From contig JAJFZO010000034.1 of assembly GCA_021397835.1 (NCBI GenBank), forward strand, positions 1,676,501-1,740,500: 64,000 nucleotides of DNA, in the 5' to 3' direction. Each line of letters opens with the position of its first letter. Within the stretch, counting starts at the first letter, position 1. Positions 24,901-36,600 of the stretch are shown here, piece by piece. The position numbers were made by a program, and so were the translations under genes. A model generated the notes under the pieces. That model was not told the DNA's origin and did not search any database. It was given only the letters and a program-made list of their open reading frames with translations. Source of the stretch: Moringa oleifera. Taxonomy: Eukaryota > Streptophyta > Magnoliopsida > Brassicales > Moringaceae.

Positions 24901-25918
24901 CCATATGTGTGGGTGCATGCACTTTAGGTGAAAAGCAACAGCACACAACATACACTCTCATGTGAATTCTTCAATTCTTGAAATAATTCCTCACTGAAAA
25001 TTATGCTCTCGTATTTCGATGTGCATTGCCTTTCTCCTTTGTTCTGGTAACTTACACAGATTTTCTTTTTTCTGGTACTGCAGTTTTAACTGTTTGAACT
25101 CATGAAACCAAAGCCTTCTCATTTAGTACTTCTGAAATTCAACCATTTAGTTCCCTTTCCCTTTCTGCTCACCGATTTCTGCCACCACTTAATTTCAAAA
25201 TGAGAAAGAAAAGCAAAAGGAACCATTCACACTCTTTGCATAATTGCTCTATGAAGCACCACTTCAGGCTTCTCTAAGCTATCCACTCTCTGGTATAAGA
25301 TACTTGTTCTTTACCTCTCCTAAGACCCATGGTTTCCAATTGTGACTACTTGCATAAGAATTTCAGCAGAAAGTAGCATAATAATCTACTGAAACCTTAA
25401 ACATGATTGAATTTGTTATAATCTTCTTAAAGAAACTGGAGAATTTCCAGTTGTTAAAGACTCGGTGAGGAATTACATTGATTGACAAAAACACCAGAGA
25501 GCACATAATTAAAAAAATCGAAAAATCAAACATGCTTCAATGAATCATTAATATTAAACATTATATCATTTGGAATGAAGCTGCTTTGAGAAAAGAAGCA
25601 CACGGTACCATAAAGATGGTTGAATACTACTTTTGTTGCTCCAGTGGCTTCGATGCACTCCAAGAGAGCGGAAAGAGTACTCTGGGCTTTGATCAGCACG
25701 AGTTCAACCCCAAGCGATTTCAAGGACTGTCCCAAGAGCGCAAGAGATTGCTTCAGCCACCACCTTGATACTCGACCAGGGTAGAACTGCCCTTCTTCTT
25801 TGGGACACCATATATAAACAGGGAAGACACAACCATCCTTTGCTGCAGCAGATAGAGCAGGATTGTCCTCAATCCTGAGGTCCCTCCTAAACCAAACTAT
25901 TGTCTTCTGGCTAGCCAT
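21907..25918 (-). CDS. CRY2: Cryptochrome 2 blue-light receptor
   Basis: This is a nuclear FAD-binding blue-light photoreceptor controlling flowering and photomorphogenesis. Exons on the minus strand are 25918-25609, 24359-24138, 23943-23237 and 22542-21907; phases agree at all junctions and give 624 residues (Arabidopsis CRY2 has 612). The photolyase-related domain starts at KTIVWFRRDLRIEDNPAL (5-22) and includes RAWSPGWSNAHK, LLSPYLHFGE, KAWRQGRTGYPLVDAGMREL and the FAD-site block DTLLDADLECDILGWQYISG. The C-terminal extension carries the DAS elements: DQRVP at 533-537, an acidic stretch, and STAES at 584-588. A basic RKRPK (549-553) is a candidate nuclear signal. The YNGDLLYEPWD and CRY2-like tail motifs (SVPQSCSLGEG) separate it from CRY1. 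Intron 1 is 1.25 kb. A further 5'-UTR intron is possible between about 26550 and 25930. Confidence 0.94.
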
Positions 25919-26590
25919 GTAGATAACTTTGGATGTTTTGAAATGAAATTAAATTGCCAAATCTCATGAAGCTTGCCTAACTTATCAAGTATATCCCTCT
26001 TACCAAACTATAAATTGGACAAACTTGTCATTGCTCACACACTCAGATCAATCAAATTCATGGCATTCATTTTCTAGAACTGTGCAAAACTACCCAGATG
26101 AAACATGAGACCTGGGAGTTCACCGAACCATTAAAAACTGTCCACTGTAGCACCTGAAAAGCTCTGAAGCCCCAATAATATATACTAAGAAATTCCCCCA
26201 AGTGAAAGTCAACTGTTACCCAAAAAAGATGAAAACATACCAATAACCGGTCTGTTACCAGTTATCGACCTACTTCATTTGCTGGTATATCCCCAGCATA
26301 AGTCTCTAACCAAATCAAATTCCAGCACTCCACATAATATGTTCTACTGAAAGACCCCTTAAGGAAACTTTGACCATAACCCAGAAGAGTAGATATCAGA
26401 AAGCTGCTACAAGAACAAGCAAGACCCAAATTCAAGAACACCTTCAGAAACCCTTCACGTACTTTTAATATACCTGATGTTTCAGCTAGAACTCTTTCGA
26501 CATACACATAGAAGATCAGATTCAAGTGACAAAACGATATATAGATCTGAAAGGAAGGGATCTACCGAACCAAAGGAATTAAGCAAACCC

Positions 26591-26604
26591 ACTTCTATAT
26601 ATTG
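26591..26604 (-). promoter_or_regulatory. Candidate TATA box of CRY2
   Basis: On the minus strand this reads CAATATATAGAAGT, a good TATA context about 680 bp before the CRY2 start codon. That distance implies a long leader, probably with an intron, as in other CRY2 genes. No transcript evidence. Confidence 0.35.
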
Positions 26605-26639
26605 AGGGATCTTCTTTACTGCGTCCACCTCTTACGGTA

Positions 26640-28060
26640 CAGTAACATTCCTGTGAAAAAACAGAAGTGGCAAATGTCTTTTTGCGAAGGAGTCTCGTGT
26701 TGATCCCCTCACATGTCCAGATCACATGGACTCATGCTGACCGTGATTGCACACGGAGACGTACATTGGCCCCACTATGGATCCACTGTCACTAAAAGAT
26801 AAGGCTTCTCCATATCCAACATGTAAGCCAATGGCCTTTTTTTATGATATCTTAATTCTAAAAGACTCTGTAATTGAAGCTTCTACATTTCAATTCTAAG
26901 GGTAATTCAACAGTACGTTAAAGGAACCAAAGTTCAGTATCAATTTGGCAATAACAGATGGTTTGGTGTCAAGCTTTAAATTTTATGGGCTTTTTACTTT
27001 AAATTCAAATTTCTGTTCCTTCCTATTTTTGTTTCTTTTTTTCTTTTTCACTGACTAAGCTTTCTCATGAGAATAAGAGCAATCAACTGGGGAAACAAAA
27101 GAAAATTTGTTATAATGTTCTCTAATAGAGTAGCTAACTTCTGCAAGCAACTGAAACCAATTTGTCCCTATGCATTGTTCATGTGTCTGCTCAAAAAGAA
27201 AGCCACTAAGCTGGAGTAGACTGGAAAATCCACCCCTACGTTACTTGCCCTTACATTAAAGCTGCAGATATTATTAATCTTTGTTTAATTTTTATCTTTT
27301 TTTGGATTGATTACCAAAACATTCACAAGAGAGACATTGCCTCAAAAACCTAAACCATTAAAAAGAAAAACAAATTAGAATAACATTAAACAATAAGGCA
27401 TGAGAAGATTTTAACCTCCAACAAAGTGACCGCGGATTTAAAGCAACTATAGACTTGGGTCAGAGCCACAAACAAGCTAAAATTGAACACAGTGCAACAC
27501 TGATCAAGTTTCACTTTTGCTCCTAGACAAATGTTCTAATGAGAATCTTTCTTTTTGCAGGCACTGTGACCTCAAATTGTGTCAATCTTTGTGAGTGATG
27601 TTAAAATATCCTGTCACAAAAGGCCAATTCAAAGCAATTCAGTATCCACGACAGGGTACCTGGAAAGCTATCCGTACATAACAAAGTCGCAAGACATCAT
27701 TTTTCATTGGCAGACAGGGCAGACACACTTTCCATGTGAGCCCAGGCCACCTCCATGCTAATGAGAGATACTTCTGATAGAATAGCCATATCATTAATAA
27801 GAGACAAACCATCAATATCCATAACCATTCCCAATTTCACCTGAGAAGCATCATGCATTAAGAAGCCCATCATCCACCACACCAGAGTATTATAAGGAGC
27901 TCCTAATCAGCCTTCCCAGGTGCTATTATTTAAATATTTAAGCTATATGTATACATGGTGTCAGAGATAGTTACTGCACATGATCAGCAACTAATTGAAG
28001 CAGGAAACCCTCTACTCCTTTAGGTTGCAAAGGACATGCCAAACCCTCTCTGAACAAGAA
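26640..28060. other. Intergenic region between CRY2 and ADF
   Basis: Upstream sequence of CRY2 and the 3' flank/UTR of the ADF gene. A 61-codon minus-strand open frame at 27697-27882 (Met-rich, hydrophobic) is not recognisable and has no neighbouring exon I could join to it. Nothing else is supported. Confidence 0.55.
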
Positions 28061-28066
28061 GAATGT

Positions 28067-31010
28067 TCAGTGTGCACGTTCCCTAATCACCTCAAGATCC
28101 ATCTCAGTTGGGTCAGTCGCCTGGATTTCATAGTGAATGCCATCCAGCTCCCTCCTGAACCTGTCCTTTGATGTTGCATACAGCATCTTTGCGCGAATCC
28201 GGGAGACAGAAGGAGACCTGAAAATAGCAAAGTTTCAAAGCCACATATTGACATAAAGATGGCAACATATAAATGAGCCAAGTAGATCAACATCATGTTC
28301 CTCATGACATGTAAGAGAAGTGGCAGTCAAATAACAAGGTGAGGTTATGCCATCTTGATGATACAAACAAGAACACAATGGTTTAACTTATTTCTAGCCG
28401 AATTATCAAATGACCTTACCCTAATAGCGAGAATGAAATGAGATCCCCCACTCCCACATTCATTGTACAAAGAAAGACACGGCTTATTGAAGTAAAAGAA
28501 GAGAAAAGCACCCTATCACATATACAACACGAGCACTAACAAAATATAAGATGATCTTGTGACAATCACACAACAGTCTTCACAGTAAGGGAAAGAAAAC
28601 TCCATAAAGTCCTGTAACATGCAAACTAGCCACTAGTCTTTCAAAGAACTAAGTTCAAAACTTTGTATCAAGAAGCAAAATAATATTTTGCAATGTGACC
28701 AAACAGCAGATAGGTAACCACCTCCCTTGAAAGCCTCAATATGCACTTGTTGCCAAGAGAAAAGAAAACCTCACCAAACAACACCAGACACAATACAATT
28801 TAACTAAAAAAAAAAAAAATCCAAAAGCAAGTTGCAACCATGAAATTGTTATCCCCTTCTGACTTCAAGATGAAGGAAAACGACAGTGCGAAAAAAATTC
28901 AGGAACTTAGTTTTTCATAAATCAAGACTTAAACCTGCAATAACAGAGGTGATAAAACATGCACCAGGGGGGAGGTGGAGGGAATCATCCCAACAACAAT
29001 CAATTCAGAACCTTACTCTTTTTCCATGATAAACAAAAAAAAAAAAAAAAAAAGAAGGAAAGAATTAAACTCTTGAAATCCTGTCACACTGAAAGTATTT
29101 AACAAATGTACACATATAAAGCCATAACACAAAACTAATTATTGTCCTGTTCAGAGCCACCATTAGCATTCTGCAATGAAAATTAAAGAGAAAGAAAAGA
29201 AAATTAAGTTATTTCAGTGTAATCATATAGAGAAAAACAAAGATGAAAGAAAATTAAGTTACTTCAGTGTAATCATATAGAGAAAAACAAAGATGCAACC
29301 TTCTTGCACCAATCCGACCAAACAATCGTCAACTCCACATCAAAAAGATTAAGATCCAACATAGATAGGATGTAGATATCGTTCCATATAAAAACAAACG
29401 TGAACAAGGGCAGCAAGGAAACCCATCACCAACAAAAAGACCCCACCACTGTTCATTCACACCTTAGGTTAGACAACAGAAAGTAAGCGTCCATGCTAAG
29501 GGAGAGATTCATGTCCGCGTGGTTTTTTGGGGGGGGAGGGGAATTCAACCACAAGGGGCCTATTACATTCATCCAAACAATATCTAGATGGTAGGAAAAA
29601 TAACTATGAGAATATGGTGATAACCTACAACAAAATACACTCACAGATAAAGAGAAATTAAATGCCATAAATGAGACACTCGCACTAATAAATGGCACAA
29701 CATTATTAATAAAAGAAGATAAATGAATTTGTTGAAGAAATTATTGATTAAAAAACGGAATAATCTCAAAACTATCCAATAAAAACATATCTGCTCTAAT
29801 AAACCACAACTGCAACAGTAAATCTCATCTAAAGGTATAAATCAGGAGGCTGAAAGAAACACTGACCATGCAATGAAAAAGATCTTGCTTTTCTGGCAGT
29901 TCTCAGAGGTTACGAAATCAAAGTCATAGACTGCATATCGGCAGTCATTCTCAGGCAATGAAGCAGTGAAATCATCATAGCTCTCAGCTGGGCCTCCAGT
30001 CTTTTCAACCACAACTTCATTCTTCTTCTCATCAATCTTAAAGATCACATAGCGGTACACCTTCTTCCTCTGCAGTTCCATGTATGTGCTTTTGCTGTGA
30101 TCAGCAACCCCCATGCCAGTTGTAGCATTTTTCTAGAAGACAAAACCAAAAGATAATACCAAACCCAATCAACATAAATGAAAGCTTAGAAAACGGAACA
30201 GATTGTGGCTTTTGAAAAACAAAATAGAAAAACAGAAGTCCTTAAAACAGAAACTTCATTTCCTGAAAATAATACAACTTCCACCAACAGAGACAGTTTC
30301 GTTTACAAGACAATTAGAACAGCCACTTGCTTCCCAAAGCCATTTAATGTTGACTTTTGAAATTGAATGCTTTTAAATTCGAGTTTTACTTTCAATTTCA
30401 AAGATCTAATATGTGCCCTTGAATCTGTGTATTTCACCATCCCTGTAATATCCCTTCCTGATCTCTTTTTTCCTTATTTTGTTGAGGTATATTTGAAAAT
30501 ATGCAATCTATATTCCATCCCAAATGCATTAGCATATTAAGAAACCAAAGAAGGAAAATAAGATACTGGAGAATGCAAATAGCTGAAAAAAACTCTCTAG
30601 AATTAGCTAAGCATCACCCGACGTGGTGGAATAAAACTTCAAAATCCACATAAAAAATTATTAAACATATGAAACTGAAAAATAAAACAAAATGGCAACA
30701 AAAGTCTGATCTAGAATTGCCAAAAACTACCACCTCGAGATATATGAAGTCATCCTGTTGCAACTAACAGCATCCAATCAAGGTGAAGTCAAATTGATAA
30801 GTCCACTGATACTGATAAACACTGAGATCTAACCATAATAATAATAAATAAAAAGAAACCTTAACTTTACTACCAGCAAATCCGATCACACCATAGTTGC
30901 ATTAAAAGACAGATCTAAGATAAACAGTATATTTATGTCCGCGATATATATACATATATACATAGCGAGAGAGACAACGAAGAGAGAGAGCTTACTCCTC
31001 TGAAAGACAT
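28067..31010 (-). CDS. ADF6: Actin-depolymerizing factor, ADF6 type
   Basis: This is an ADF/cofilin protein that binds G- and F-actin, severing and depolymerising filaments in cytoplasm and nucleus. Exons on the minus strand are 31010-30996, 30132-29867 and 28217-28067, giving 143 residues (family about 137-146). Exon 1 codes only for MSFRG; the ADF domain begins in exon 2 at [15 protein letters not shown]. Seen: [41 protein letters not shown] and the actin-binding long helix region [19 protein letters not shown], ending [17 protein letters not shown]. The MSFRG start and GMGVAD sequence match the N-terminally extended ADF6 class. The short first coding exon followed by a long intron is typical of plant ADF genes, where that intron often enhances expression. 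A Thr (T10) precedes GM where many ADFs have the regulatory Ser. Confidence 0.92.
29195..29294. repeat. 50-bp tandem duplication in ADF intron 2
   Basis: Two adjacent 50-bp units share the word AAATTAAGTT at 29201 and 29251 and run to AAACAAAGATG. Only one clear mismatch was seen (ATTTCAG versus ACTTCAG), so the duplication is recent. Confidence 0.88.
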
Positions 31011-31159
31011 GGCTGCTGTGAACAAACTGGAGAGATAGAAAGAATTTAGAGAGAGAGAGCGGGAGGGGACAAAGGGAGCTATGGAGAGAAGAGGAGAAGA
31101 AATAGGAGCCACCAAAGAGAGAAAAAGTGAGTCTACATATTGAGAATTCAAAATTACAG

Positions 31160-33540
31160 AAAAGACGGATATCTCTCCCTCTCTCTGTTTCGAGAAGACT
31201 TAACAGAGAGAATAAAAGAAAATAAAAGAAAATTCTTTCATCTTAAGGAAAAGTAAAAGAGGCGCGTCGTGTCCATTCTTTTCTGACAAAGACGGCCAAA
31301 TTATCCGGTGGGTAACTGGGCAAAGCTAACCTCACATGGAGGTCCAACTTTTGACACCACAGCCACATCATCACCTTAAGTTCTGAAAATTTTGCGGATC
31401 TTTATCATTTGCACAGCGGTTAATTGATTTTTATAAAATTAAAATTGACCAAAATCTTTCATTTTAATATAGATACTTCATAATATAGCAAAACAAATAA
31501 TGAAATTTTATTTTTTTAATTATTTCCCATTAATTTACCAAATTAAAAAATAAAATATTAATTTCCATTTTAGAAAATTAACAAATACCAAATTGATATA
31601 AATTTTATTTTGAATCAAACTAGGATAAGCATATCAATATGGGTCATCGATAAAAATAATAATAATAATAATTAATTTAATTAACTGTTGATTTGTTCCC
31701 ATATAAGGCCACTTAAATTTATGATTTTTTCCAAACCAAAACAAGTGTACTGAACAATAAATTACATTTAAAATATATCTAAGGTAACAATATCCATGCA
31801 TAGTGTATAATAATTATTATTTTGATTAGGTCATTATAAGAGATCAATTGCCAAATTCAAGGTCTTTGCATGAGAACAATTCAAAATGTATTTAACTAAA
31901 CCTATTTTTTAACAACATTATTGACATTGATCAATTAAATATATATTTACATAATAATAATTAGTGGACCTTGACATACTGTTATGTAACATCATATTTA
32001 TATTAAAAAAATATTTGAGAGAGTTCATGATTACTGTAGTTTTCAATGTCAATTTATTTTTAATTATTTTTATATATTACCACATGTAATAAAAAATGCA
32101 GTAAAGCATGCAGTTCCTTTTTTTTGGTCTTACTCATCATGTTTTATTTTTACTTTAAAAATTATTTAATAGAAAATGAATTAATTATAAAAAATTTAAT
32201 TTATTTTAATTTTAAATTTTAATATATTAATTAAATTAATTATATAGAATATTTTAATTTCATTATAATACTCAAATTATTAATAATTAAATAAATTTTT
32301 GTTTTTCAAATTTATCAAAAATAATTCAAATAAATTATATGCTTTATTTCATACAAATCACTCAAATTTAAATAATTTTTTAATTATTTTAAAATTTTTA
32401 ATAGTATAAGTTTTCAAAACACATTCTGTACTTTTTTTAAAGAATAATTTGAATATTTTTTATATTTATAAAAACATTCAAATCAAATTTTATTTGACAA
32501 TATTTTTAATTTAAACATTTAAATTTTAACTTAAATAAATTTAATTTTTTGAAAATTTTAATGTGATCTAAATTTAAAAAATGATAATATAAAATGTACA
32601 AATGTTTCCATGGATATTTTAAAGTGAAAAAACCTGTAAGTTAAGAATTTTTAAATATTTATTCAGAGATTTTTATTATCAAAATTAATATTAAATAACT
32701 AGAATTAATAAAAATTACTTAAAATAAATATTTTTTAAAATCTTATATTTTGTACTCTCTTTTTAAGTAAATTTTAAATTTTAAAATATTTTCTAACAAA
32801 TATTTATTTATTAATTTTGTTCAAGTTTGACCTTTAAAAAATAATTGTGAGAAATTAGTGATATTTTTATTATTGTAATACCTAAAAGATCGCTTAAATA
32901 GATTATGAACTTCATTTCGATTTTATCTTTTAAATTTGAATAAATTTTAATTAATGATATATTTTTTTATAAATTTAAAAAATATTTTTAATATTAAAAA
33001 TTTTTAAATTTTTTTATGATGGTACTTAGAATATGTTTTTATATTCATAAAAAATTTTAATTAAAATTTATTATAAAAATCTTTAATTTAAATATTTTTA
33101 ATTTTTAAATTATTTAATAAAATTTAATTTGATCTAAATTAATAAATCATGATTTATTTAAATCAGTTTTGAAATTTAAGATTTAATTAGAGAGAGAAAC
33201 ATTATTTAGATTAAAGAAACATATTAAAGAGATCAATTAATTGTGTAAGTTTTAAATAATTTTGGTGAATATAGATATATTTAAAAATTTATTTGACATG
33301 ATATCAGATTATTTTTCTAAGCATTAACCTAATACTATAGTTGGAGATTAGTTAAACTCCAAGTAAGCTGATGAACATTAGACAAACTAGCATTTAATTA
33401 ATCTTAATCTGCTTCACTTACAATATTAATTATCAATAGAGAGGGAGGTTATTTGTCTGTGCCACAGACAACCTGACAGTTGGAATTCACGTGCGATCCT
33501 ACTGTGTATCCTTATCCGACGCAGTCACGAAGTAAGGCTC
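31160..33540. other. Spacer between the divergent ADF and EAF6 genes
   Basis: The ADF promoter lies at the start and the EAF6 promoter at the end. 31440-33400 is very AT-rich with an (AAT)n run near 31650-31673 and fold-back family sequence near 32200-33160. No coding region seen. Confidence 0.6.
32200..33160. repeat. AT-rich fold-back family sequence (two adjacent copies or fragments)
   Basis: Two stretches (about 32200-32600 and 32860-33160) carry the same ordered words as 1885-2330. These include a 'TTTATTTCATA..' or 'CTTCATTTCGA' centre and an arm with 'TTTAATTTAAATATTTTTAA'. Boundaries are approximate. Confidence 0.45.
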
Positions 33541-33674
33541 TTCCATGAACCCTTGCCCTAGGCGGTTACAGAGAGGGATTGGATTTCGGTGGAAAGGGCG
33601 AAGGGAGGGCTTTTTAAATATTTTCAACGTTCAATACCAGCTTTTTCTGGGGATTCGAAATTCGGCGCGCGAAT

Positions 33675-36600
33675 ATGGAATCCGACGGTAACCGTTGAGA
33701 ATTCTAATTTTCTCATTTTTCCTTTTCCGGGAGAGATGGTTTGTTTTTCCCAGGAATTTTATTTTGGGAAACCAAACAGTACACTAGGGAAACTGTGTAT
33801 GATTTTCTTAATGGGTGTAAAGAAATTGTCTATAGGGCAAAGAGGTTCTGGGAATCCCGCAGCAATGCTCACTTCTCTCATGAGCAAGAGAGGGAAGCTC
33901 CAAGAGGAGCTTCGCAGCATTGAAAAGCAGGTGAGCTAATTATTTATGTTTGGTTGTGCTGCAAACAGGCGCAATAAGAGAAATGAAAGTAGTCAGTGTT
34001 TCTTCAAGTTTTCTGTTGCTTTATGTTTCTTGTTGATAATGAAAACTTAAACTTCAATAACAAAAACTCCGTGTTAGAAGAATCTGGGCGAGTTTTAAAC
34101 TTCAGGCGAATTATGTGCTTTCTCTTTTGGGGTTATCAGCTTTCTCTTTTGGGGTTATCGGCAGCTTAAGGGACCCTTTATGTGGTTTCTTATGGGATCA
34201 GTTACTTGCTTCTTGCACGCTGTTAATTCGATGCTGCTTTTCATGACCACGCTTTATGCCTGCTGTTTCTATGATTAACAAGTTGAGTTTATTGTAGGTG
34301 TATGAGCTGGAGACGAGCTACTTGCAAGATTCAGGTCATTTTGGGAATGCATTGAAGGGCTTTGAAGGGTTTCTTTCTTCATCCAAAAACACTTCAAAGT
34401 AATTGATTTGACAAGTTCTCCAACTGATTTGACTGCAAAAACCACCTGCCATGTGAATTTTGTTGTCATAAATGGAATTTCTTTGCTTTCATGTTTATTC
34501 TTTCGGTTAGTTTTTGCTAATTCTATACTTGTCAACGTACAGAAGGTACTGTGCTGGACTGCATTCTGGGTTATGATGGTTGAAAAGTGCTTAAGATTGC
34601 TCTATTAAGAATATGACCAAGCTTTTTTGTTAATGGTTTTCAGCTAAATATTGTGCTGACAGGAAAGCAAAATTATGAAATTGCTGAGACTTTTAATTGT
34701 TTTACAATTTACTTTACACACTCTGTTCTTCTTTGGCTTTCTGCTTTCATCTTAGCCTGTCTCTTTTCTCCCTTCCCGTTTCCCTGTCTCTTCTATTCTC
34801 TGTCCTTTCTCTCTCTCTCTCTCTCTCACCTGTGTAAGTTAGCTACTGTTCTGTGTGGCTACATATATTTGTTTTCTTATCGTATGCATTGAAAATGAGT
34901 ATAGTCTAAAATTATATTTATGATACAGTTTGAAACTTGCAGCCAGTGAGAAAGGGATTTTTAGTGAAAAGAAGAAAAAAAAAAACCCTGATAGAGGCTT
35001 GAGGGATGCATGAATATTGCAGCAATTTCTGTCACTTGCAAATGATAACAGTTCATGTTGTTCACCTTTAGTCACTTGTGCCATCTCAAACTGTTTATGC
35101 ATCTGACTGATTGTGTAACTCATTTCGATTTGACTAACACTGCCAACATTAAAACATTTAACAATCACAATCTGCAGTGAGTCTTTCTATGAAGGCTGCT
35201 CAGTATCTACTTGTTATTTACATGCATATTATAGCCATAAGCTTGATGTTTTCCCTTTTCAGCGCTTCTGTGTTGGTGCCCTCATAACTCATAAAAAATA
35301 TGGGTAGACAAGCTGTCTATGCTACTCCTGTTAAGCTTTTGTTGGCAATATGTCAATTCTTCTTTTCATATTCTTTTTCATTGAGAATGCTCATACGCAA
35401 TCCAGTAAAACTAAATGTTACACAAGATGGAAAAGTGGGAAAAGGGTTCATAAAGCTTAGATATTCCATTTGCAGCTTTAGAATATGTTGAAAGACAGCC
35501 TATTAAACATACAAATGCCTTGGAGTGAGGTTGCTACGGACAGCTGAAGGTATGCTAAAATAAAATCCATTTATCAGAGAAGTTATGAGATTAGATTTAT
35601 CATATGCAAAATCATCAAGATCTTGATTGGTGGATTTGAATATCATCATATGCAAGTAGCAAATTTTGTGGTCTTCATAATTTATGACTTGATCTGTAAG
35701 TTTCAAGAGAATCAGCACATGGAAAGTAATTTTATGTGGAGCACCTTAACATTTATGTCTGCTATGGTCTCAGAATCTATTCAAAGTATGGCTTTTATGA
35801 CATTCTACAACTCTTCTTCTAGCTTGAAGAGATCCAGGAAGTTTCAGCCTGAAGATAGGCTCTTCTCATTGTCCTCAGTTACGTCACCAGCAGTATGTTC
35901 TAAATCTGAGCATTTATTGTGAAAGCTTCTACTTGTTTACCTTTTTTTTTTTTTTGCCCCCCTACATTTACCCCTACTTGTCTTACTGGAGTTCCATTGA
36001 GGTATAATGTTTATGCAAAATCAGTCTAATTTGTGGTCTATTAAGTATTTGCAATTTCAAAAAGAAAAAAATGTTGTATTATTTAAAGTGCTCTTATGTT
36101 CATGTGTCTTTGCCTTATATAAATATTAGACTCTTGGAGGCAGTCAGATGCATTGTTAATAGAAAATAATATCACATTTATTACTTGAAAGTATTGCATT
36201 TGGGTTCCTACAATTGTAACTTTCTCCCAGCCTAATGTCAAGTGGAAGTTCATAGAGCTGTTGCTCTGGTCAGGTTTTTATTTCTTTCTCTTTTTTTTAT
36301 ATTTATAAATCACTGTTTCATTCACCAGATTTCCTGCACAGGTTGTGTTTGTCCACTTGTGAATTGACTTTGAATGAAAATCATTCAAATCAGTCAGTGA
36401 GGAAGGAAACTAGAAACTGCTTTCTGGTAGAATTGGTTTGGGTAAATAATACAAATAAGGTAAATGTGAAAGTTTAAACAAGTTTGCAGTATAATTCGCC
36501 AAACAAACTAAACAAGCTATAATTTTGCATCTTAAAAATTTCAAAGTTATTGAAGTCTGTATGATGCTTTGGTGGAGGATTGCTTTGTAATGTATTCATA

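Noticed and set aside
27697..27882. 61-codon Met-rich minus-strand frame between CRY2 and ADF
   Set aside because: No similarity I recognise, no splice-linked exons, and it lies in 3' flank sequence of ADF.
30933..31151. Upstream in-frame extension of ADF resembling a Ser/Leu-rich targeting peptide
   Set aside because: No ATG starts the extension (it opens at TTG), it is built from CT-rich leader sequence, and MSFRG matches the normal ADF6 start.
33589..33939. 116-codon frame as the true first exon of EAF6
   Set aside because: It requires retention of a well-formed GT-AG intron and adds unrecognisable sequence; the short MESDG exon fits phase and family better.
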